Assembly (NCBI GenBank): GCA_927911235.1
Contig: CAKMOY010000212.1
Location: forward strand, 1 to 19,743
DNA length: 19,743 nt
Source of the DNA: an uncultured Moraxella sp.
Lineage (GTDB): Bacteria; Pseudomonadota; Gammaproteobacteria; Pseudomonadales; Moraxellaceae
Direction of reading: 5' to 3'
The position numbers and the translations under genes are program-made. Numbering within the stretch: position 1 is the first letter of the stretch; every line of letters starts with the position of its first letter. Below the pieces are notes generated by a model. The model was not told the origin of the DNA. It did no database searches and saw nothing but the letters and a program-made list of their open reading frames with translations. This document shows, piece after piece, positions 14,827 through 19,743 of this stretch.

Positions 14827-15784
14827 TAGACAGTTTCTCAGTTAAATTATTTTCAACAATACCTAAGAATAATTCTTCAAGGCGATTGGCTTTGTTTCGC
14901 ATACTTGCCACTTCTATGTTTTGGGAGGATAATTTGGTAAACACATCATTTAAATTCTCGCCTTTTTTTAGTGTAACTTCAAGCGTGCTTGGGTCAATTT
15001 GCCGACTATGAATGCCATCAAGCACAATGGGAGCGTGCTGTGCGTTCACCAAATCAAACACAAAACTCTCCACATCAAGGCTGGCAAGCAGGCTTTTCAT
15101 ATCGGTATTAATGCGAATTTCGCCGTGGTCAAGAATGGCAATGTTTTTGCAAAGCTGTTCGGCTTCTTCCAAATAATGCGTGGTCAAAATGATGGTCGTG
15201 CCTTCATCTTCATTAATGTGTCGCATAAATTCCCACATCGAACGGCGTAGCTCAATGTCCACGCCAGCGGTCGGCTCGTCCAAAATCAGAAGTTTTGGGC
15301 GGTGCATTAAGGCACGAGCAATCATCAAGCGTCTTTTCATACCGCCAGAGAGCGAACGGCTTTTGGTGTCTTTTTTATCCCAAAGCCCCAACGCCTTCAA
15401 CAGCTTTTCGGCTCGTGGCAGAGCGTCTTTTTTGTTAATGCCAAAATAACCTGCTTGCAACAGTAAAATATCAAGGCATTTTTCAAACTGATTAAAATTA
15501 AACTCTTGTGGCACAACGCCCAAGAACCGCTTGGCATCATTGGGATTTTTTAACAAATCAATGCCAAAAATTTCAACCGTCCCAGAAGTCGGCTGAAATA
15601 ATGAACTAATAATGCCAATGGTGGTGGACTTACCTGCCCCATTTGCCCCAAGCAAGGCAAAAAACCCGCCTTGCGGCACGGTCAAATCAATGCCTTTTAT
15701 GGCGGTAAAGCCGTTGGGGTAAGTCTTTGATAAATTGGTGATTTTTAGGGCTGGGGTTGGGCTTGTTAAGTTTTCGGCGGTCAT
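14819..15784 (-). CDS. ABC transporter ATP-binding protein (YadG/CcmA-like)
   Basis: The ATPase of a two-component ABC-2 exporter. The 321-residue protein has Walker A GANGAGKST (46-54), a Q-loop in VVPQEF (about 91-96), signature LSGGMKRR (145-152), Walker B LLILDEP (165-171) with the catalytic Glu, and H203 in TTHYLEEAE. A C-terminal extension of about 90 residues is typical of drug- or polymer-exporting ATPases of this class. Its permease follows on the same strand after a tiny ORF. There is no recognisable ribosome binding site before the ATG at 15784; an extended -10-like TGATATAAA (15788-15796) lies only 3 bases upstream, too close to serve this start normally. Confidence 0.92.
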   Translation of the reverse strand: MTAENLTSPTPALKITNLSKTYPNGFTAIKGIDLTVPQGGFFALLGANGAGKSTTIGIISSLFQPTSGTVEIFGIDLLKNPNDAKRFLGVVPQEFNFNQFEKCLDILLLQAGYFGINKKDALPRAEKLLKALGLWDKKDTKSRSLSGGMKRRLMIARALMHRPKLLILDEPTAGVDIELRRSMWEFMRHINEDEGTTIILTTHYLEEAEQLCKNIAILDHGEIRINTDMKSLLASLDVESFVFDLVNAQHAPIVLDGIHSRQIDPSTLEVTLKKGENLNDVFTKLSSQNIEVASMRNKANRLEELFLGIVENNLTEKLSNE

Positions 15785-15866
15785 TTTTTTATATCATTTA
15801 TCAACAATTTAAAAGGTTAAATGGGGATAGTTATTCACTTTTAAAGTAACAATGACCGCTTTGTGT

Positions 15867-16604
15867 TTAGAGTGGTTTTGGCTGTGGCGGTAGCATACGC
15901 TTGTGGTGGGAGCGGTTGTGCCAGTAGTTGATACGTTCCATGGCGTTGTCATCAACGGTTTCTCCACGCAAATATGCATCAATCTGTTGATACGTCACAC
16001 CCATTTCGTCTTCATCGGTCTGCCCTGTCCACAGTCCTGCACTTGGGGCTTTGTCAAGTACCGATTGTGGCACGCCCAGCAGTTTTGCCATGTCAAATAC
16101 TTGCTGTTTGCTCAAATTTGCCAATGGCACGACATCCACGCCACCATCACCAAACTTGGTAAAATACCCCATCAGCCATTCGGCGGCGTTGTCCGTACCG
16201 ACCACAACGGCGTTATGACTTTGGGCGTAGGCATATAGCGATATCATGCGTAATCGTGCTTGCACATTGCCTGCGATGACGTTTTGACGCTCGGCATCAG
16301 CATTAAACAACGCCGTCATATTGTCCATAAAAGCTTGATAAACAGGGGCAATCGGGGCTATCGTATAGCTTAATCCTGCACTATTTGCCACCGCAATCGC
16401 ATCATCAATATCCGCTTGTGACGTGGTAGCACTCGGCAAAATCAAGCCGTGTGTCGGTGCATTGGTTTTGGCAAGCAAATGTGCCACCACCGCCGAATCC
16501 ACACCACCGCTAATACCGACCACAAAGCCTTGCATTTTATATAACTTAGTGCGTTGCTCGTTGAGCCAATCCACCAAATAATCGCTATATGCTTGTAAAT
16601 CCAT
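15867..16604 (-). CDS. nadE: Ammonia-dependent NAD(+) synthetase NadE
   Basis: Catalyses the last step of NAD synthesis, amidating nicotinate adenine dinucleotide with ATP and ammonia. The 245-residue single-domain protein has the PP-loop SGGVDS (32-37), GNVQARLRM (112-120), GTDNAAEWLMGYFTKFGDGG (136-155) and KAPSAGLWTGQTDEDEMG (185-202), all characteristic. No glutaminase domain is attached, so it should use free ammonia. The start has an AAGGAT ribosome binding site 6 bases upstream. It lies 47 bases downstream of pncB on the same strand, which supplies nicotinate mononucleotide to the same pathway; together they form an NAD salvage unit. Confidence 0.95.
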   Translation of the reverse strand: MDLQAYSDYLVDWLNEQRTKLYKMQGFVVGISGGVDSAVVAHLLAKTNAPTHGLILPSATTSQADIDDAIAVANSAGLSYTIAPIAPVYQAFMDNMTALFNADAERQNVIAGNVQARLRMISLYAYAQSHNAVVVGTDNAAEWLMGYFTKFGDGGVDVVPLANLSKQQVFDMAKLLGVPQSVLDKAPSAGLWTGQTDEDEMGVTYQQIDAYLRGETVDDNAMERINYWHNRSHHKRMLPPQPKPL

Positions 16605-16651
16605 ATGCTTATCCTTATCAGTTAATTTTTTAAAATGCTAAAAATATTAGA

Positions 16652-17854
16652 TTAGTTGATAGATTCAATATCAAATACTTGCCGTAAATACGCTAAAAAC
16701 GTGTCATTGTCGGTCATGGTTTTACCGGGACTGTCAGAGATTTTGGCGACTGATTGCCCGTTACACTCCACCAGTTTTAACACGATATTCAGCGGCGTTT
16801 GCCCCATGTCGTTAGTCAAATGTGTGCCGATACCAAAGCCCAACTGAAAGCGGTCTTTAAAATATTGGTACAAATCCCATGCTTTTTCTAAGGTTAAGCC
16901 ATCAGAGAAGTTTAACATTTTGGTTTTTGGGTTGATTTTTAGTTTTTTATAATGCGAAAACGCCTTATCACCCCACGCATAAGGGTCACCACTGTCATGA
17001 CGCAATCCGTCAAACAATTTGGCAAAATACAAATCAAAATCTTGTAAAAACGCATCCATGCCCACCACATCAGTCAAGGCAATGCCCAAATCACCACGAT
17101 ACTCTTGCACCCACGCTTCAAGCCCTGCTTTTTGAAAATTTCGCAATCGCACGTCCAACGCTTGAAATGCTTGCAAAAACTCATGTGCCATCGTGCCAAT
17201 CGGCGTGATACCAAATTTTTTGGCAAAATAGACGTTACTTGTCCCCCGAAAAATCTCTGGAACGCTCATCAATCGCTCAATGACATGTTGTTGCCACACA
17301 AGACTATAACGCCGACGTGTACCAAAGTCGGACACCAAAAATGGCACGTCCTCATTTGCCATCTGCTCACGATAACTTTGTAGCAAGGTTAGTTTTTGTT
17401 CAAGGCGTTGTTTGCCTTCTTTAAGGGCTTGATTTTGGTCTAAACGGCTAAAATATAACTCATTGACAATCGCCAGCACAAAAATCTCAAACATCATCGC
17501 CTGAATCATCGGTCCTTCAATGCGAATATCTAGCCGACCTTCTGTATCAATACTTGCGGTGATAAAACGGCGTTTGAGTTGAAACAATTCCAAATAATCC
17601 ACAAAATCACTTTTGATAAAGCGTAAACTGCGTAAATACTGTAACTCATCGTCTTGAAAACGCAACTCACACAAGGCGTCTAGCTGTCGGTTTAACTCAT
17701 CTAACAATTCTGCCAACGGATACGCTGTGTCATCAAGGTTACGACAACGAAACAAATACACACTATGGGTCTGTGGAAACTGATGAAGCATGACTTGTAA
17801 CATGGTAAATTTGTACAAATCGGTATCTAATAAAGACTGAATAATGCCTGCCAT
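16652..17854 (-). CDS. pncB: Nicotinate phosphoribosyltransferase PncB
   Basis: Converts nicotinate, PRPP and ATP to nicotinate mononucleotide, the entry step of the Preiss-Handler NAD salvage pathway. The 400-residue length is normal for PncB1. Visible signatures are [11 protein letters not shown] near the N-terminus (8-18), FGTRRRYS (177-184), [12 protein letters not shown] (204-215) and GTMAHEF (220-226), where H224 is the residue phosphorylated by ATP. A late [14 protein letters not shown] block binds PRPP phosphates. It precedes nadE on the same strand and follows prfC by 42 bases, so a prfC-pncB-nadE transcript is possible. A short AGG lies just before the start codon. Confidence 0.96.
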   Translation of the reverse strand: MAGIIQSLLDTDLYKFTMLQVMLHQFPQTHSVYLFRCRNLDDTAYPLAELLDELNRQLDALCELRFQDDELQYLRSLRFIKSDFVDYLELFQLKRRFITASIDTEGRLDIRIEGPMIQAMMFEIFVLAIVNELYFSRLDQNQALKEGKQRLEQKLTLLQSYREQMANEDVPFLVSDFGTRRRYSLVWQQHVIERLMSVPEIFRGTSNVYFAKKFGITPIGTMAHEFLQAFQALDVRLRNFQKAGLEAWVQEYRGDLGIALTDVVGMDAFLQDFDLYFAKLFDGLRHDSGDPYAWGDKAFSHYKKLKINPKTKMLNFSDGLTLEKAWDLYQYFKDRFQLGFGIGTHLTNDMGQTPLNIVLKLVECNGQSVAKISDSPGKTMTDNDTFLAYLRQVFDIESIN

Positions 17855-17896
17855 GACCTAAGTCCTATGATAAAATAGTTAAAATACTAACAAAAA

Positions 17897-19483
17897 TCAA
17901 TGCTCCCTTGTCGCACTAAAAGTAATTTCAGGATACCGCTCTTGCATGAGTTGCAAATTCACACGGCTTGGGGCAAGGTAAGTCAAATAACCACCGCCAT
18001 CTACCGACAGTTGGTCATGGGCTTTTTTCTTAAATTTTTCAAACGCCACTTTGTCATCACAATGCACCCAACGCACGGTGGCAATGCTCACAGGTTCAAA
18101 GGTGCATTGCACTTTATACTCTTCAAGCAGACGATGTGCCACCACTTCAAACTGTAGCACGCCCACCGCTCCCAAAATCAAATCATTGTTAATCTGTGGC
18201 ATAAACACTTGCGTCGCTCCTTCTTCGGACAATTGTTGCAAGCCTTTTTGCAATTGCTTGGATTTTAGCGGGTCTTTTAGCACCACACGGCGGAACAGCT
18301 CTGGGGCAAAGTGCGGAATGCCTGTAAAATTTAGTTTCTCGCCCGCGGTAAAGCTGTCGCCAATTTGAATCGTGCCGTGATTGTGCAAGCCGATAATATC
18401 GCCAGCATACGCCTCTTCCAACGCCTCACGGTCGCCCGCCAAAAACATCAAAGCGTCCGACACACGCACTTCTTTGCCGATACGCACGTGGTTCATTTTC
18501 ATGCCACGCTCATATTTGCCAGAACACACACGCATAAAGGCAATGCGGTCTCGGTGTTTTGGGTCCATGTTGGCTTGAATTTTAAAGACAAAGCCTGTAA
18601 ACGCAGACTCATCCGCCTTGACGGTGCGTTCTACCGCTTCATGGTCTTTTGGGGCTGGGGCGTGTTTTGTCAAAACATCTAGCACCATATTTACGCCAAA
18701 ATTGCCCAAAGCTGTGCCAAATAATACTGGCGTTTGTTTGCCTGCTAAAAACTCGCTCTCGTCCCACTCTTCGTGAGCCATTTGCACAAGCTCAAGACTT
18801 TCTTCAAACTGTTTAAAGGCAATCTCACCAATCTTAGCACGTACGTCTGGATAATCGTAACCGTCTCGGCTTTCAATTTCTATAATCTCCGTGCCGTGTC
18901 CTTTTTGGTAAAAATAAGTTTTGTTATCCGCCAAATTGTACACACCAACAAAATCCTGCCCCATGCCAATCGGCCATGCAAACGGCACGCATTTGATTTT
19001 TAGCACGCTTTCAATTTCATCAAGCAAGGCAAGTGGGTCTTGGATTTCACGGTCAAGTTTATTGACAAACGAAATGATGGGCGTATCACGCATACGACAC
19101 ACTTCCATGAGCTTAATCGTCCGTTCTTCCACGCCTTTTGCTCCGTCAATCACCATCAAAGCACTGTCCACAGCCGTCAGCGTGCGATAAGTGTCTTCTG
19201 AAAAGTCGGCATGGCCGGGCGTGTCAAGTAGGTTTACCATGTTGTCATTATAAGGAAACTGCATGACAGACGTGGTGATAGAAATCCCACGCTCTTGCTC
19301 CATGCTCATCCAGTCGGATGTTGCGTGTTTGTCGGTTTTGCGAGATTTGACTTCGCCTGCTTTTTGGATAACTTGCCCCCAAAGTAGCAGTTTTTCGGTC
19401 ATGGTGGTTTTACCTGCGTCAGGGTGGCTGATGATGGCGAAAGTTCGGCGTTTGTTGATTTCATTAGTTAAATTGGTTATCAT
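17897..19483 (-). CDS. prfC: Peptide chain release factor 3 (RF3)
   Basis: A translational GTPase that recycles RF1 and RF2 from the ribosome after termination. From ATG 19483 the product has 528 residues, one short of E. coli RF3. The G motifs are SHPDAGKTT (19-27), DTPGH (87-91) and NKLD (141-144), and the switch-I segment contains QERGIS. I prefer this ATG over the in-frame GTG at 19522 because the family alignment begins with [15 protein letters not shown], and a GG-rich ribosome binding site (AAAAAGGCAA) precedes it; the upstream codons come from a 12-base tandem repeat. It is the first gene of the minus-strand group with pncB and nadE. Confidence 0.95.
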   Translation of the reverse strand: MITNLTNEINKRRTFAIISHPDAGKTTMTEKLLLWGQVIQKAGEVKSRKTDKHATSDWMSMEQERGISITTSVMQFPYNDNMVNLLDTPGHADFSEDTYRTLTAVDSALMVIDGAKGVEERTIKLMEVCRMRDTPIISFVNKLDREIQDPLALLDEIESVLKIKCVPFAWPIGMGQDFVGVYNLADNKTYFYQKGHGTEIIEIESRDGYDYPDVRAKIGEIAFKQFEESLELVQMAHEEWDESEFLAGKQTPVLFGTALGNFGVNMVLDVLTKHAPAPKDHEAVERTVKADESAFTGFVFKIQANMDPKHRDRIAFMRVCSGKYERGMKMNHVRIGKEVRVSDALMFLAGDREALEEAYAGDIIGLHNHGTIQIGDSFTAGEKLNFTGIPHFAPELFRRVVLKDPLKSKQLQKGLQQLSEEGATQVFMPQINNDLILGAVGVLQFEVVAHRLLEEYKVQCTFEPVSIATVRWVHCDDKVAFEKFKKKAHDQLSVDGGGYLTYLAPSRVNLQLMQERYPEITFSATREH

Positions 19484-19498
19484 TACTTGCCTTTTTAA

Positions 19499-19522
19499 AA
19501 TTATGTACACAATTATGTACAC
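19499..19522. repeat. Perfect 12-bp tandem repeat in the prfC leader
   Basis: AATTATGTACAC occurs twice without a gap (19499-19510 and 19511-19522). Each copy contains the palindrome TGTACA, so a dimeric protein could bind each. It sits between the prfC start and a -10 box. Confidence 0.7.
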
Positions 19523-19557
19523 AAATATTTTTGGTGGATAAACGAAAAATTTGGCAT

Positions 19558-19563
19558 ATTATA
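19558..19563 (-). promoter_or_regulatory. -10 box of the prfC promoter
   Basis: The minus strand reads TATAAT, 74 bases upstream of the preferred prfC start. The -35 region is only weakly matched (TGTTAA at 19586-19581). The 12-bp tandem repeat lies in the transcribed leader. Confidence 0.4.
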
Positions 19564-19589
19564 TACTAAAACGCCTTTTCTTAACACAT

Positions 19590-19630
19590 AAAAAAATATC
19601 CCACACCGCCCGATGTGGGGATATTTTTTT
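19590..19630. terminator. Terminator hairpin upstream of prfC
   Basis: A long stem with A7TATCCCACA on the left (19590-19605) and TGTGGGGATAT7 on the right (19614-19630) has one bulged base and an 8-base loop. It is flanked by A and T runs, so it can act in either direction. On the minus strand it would end transcription from a gene to the right of the window before the prfC promoter. Confidence 0.8.
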
Positions 19631-19743
19631 ATAGGGCACCATCTAATCAACTCAAAATATTGAGAAAATGGTGATGAAATTTAACTACTAAATCTAGTTC
19701 AGCTCCTTTTTTACAAAATTTTGTTAATTTAAAAAATTAGCTT
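19631..19743. other. Window edge, no gene identified
   Basis: I see no supported gene here. A perfect small hairpin CTCAA-AATA-TTGAG (19651-19664) is nested between CACCAT and ATGGTG. A short minus-strand frame with a stop at 19647-19649 (ending KFHHHFLNILS) might be the tail of a gene lying to the right, but it is interrupted by a stop codon at about 19737-19739 and cannot be assigned. Confidence 0.3.

Noticed and set aside
15788..15796. Leaderless mRNA start for the ABC ATPase from TGATATAAA
   Set aside because: Only 3 bases separate the -10 box from the ATG, so transcription would begin inside or after the start codon.
19484..19522. Thirteen-residue N-terminal extension of RF3 from GTG 19522
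   Set aside because: The codons derive from the tandem repeat and the RF3 family begins at the later ATG.
17900..19541. Several plus-strand ORFs of 65-105 codons opposite prfC
   Set aside because: They lie entirely antisense to a conserved full-length gene and show no protein-like motifs of their own.
1..19743. CRISPR array, tRNA or rRNA genes, prophage or complete insertion sequence
   Set aside because: Reading through the window, I saw no regularly spaced repeats, cloverleaf-like sequence, phage genes or transposase gene.

Overview
The window looks like chromosomal housekeeping DNA from an AT-rich gammaproteobacterium. A member of the Moraxellaceae, close to Moraxella, is my best guess. 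That rests on the low-GC coding style, the gene families present (UbiA/UbiC, RsmJ, Prc, RF3, single-domain NadE, YadG/YadH-type ABC pair) and general protein resemblance. It is inference; no rRNA or other marker is present to settle it.

Layout from left to right. 1-319 is AT-rich non-coding DNA ending in a bidirectional terminator. 320-2056 (minus) is a two-gene unit, an oxygen-binding di-iron-type metallo-beta-lactamase-fold protein followed by ubiA. 2290-4670 (plus) holds tsaB, uppP and rsmJ, with a REP-like inverted repeat between tsaB and uppP. dtd (minus) converges on rsmJ. psd (plus) follows, then a remnant of a WYL-domain regulator, then an intact Bcr/CflA-type drug transporter with its own terminator. 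8013-8801 is a scar: the 3' ends of a divergent nitronate monooxygenase / LysR regulator pair are joined, and both 5' halves and the shared promoter are gone. A DUF1877-like gene and rluE (minus, 4-base overlap) follow, then ubiC and prc (plus), an EmrE-like SMR exporter (minus), a small two-helix membrane protein (plus), an ABC exporter operon (minus: ATPase, tiny ORF, permease), and finally prfC, pncB and nadE, all on the minus strand.

Functional themes are the first two ubiquinone steps (ubiC, ubiA, about 9 kb apart), NAD salvage (pncB and nadE adjacent), translation and RNA quality (tsaB, rsmJ, rluE, dtd, prfC), envelope biogenesis (uppP, psd, prc) and small-molecule export (MFS, SMR, ABC).

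The most striking property of the sequence is the number of genes whose frame is broken by what looks like one base: tsaB, psd, the WYL remnant, the DUF1877 gene, ubiC, the SMR gene, a tiny ORF and the ABC permease. Six of the eight breaks sit in single-base runs (G4, T5, A6, T8, A9, A9). Since psd and tsaB are normally essential, homopolymer sequencing or assembly error is the leading explanation; slippage-based phase variation is the biologically interesting alternative. I found no CRISPR array, tRNA, rRNA, prophage or complete transposon, and no convincing new multi-gene system.
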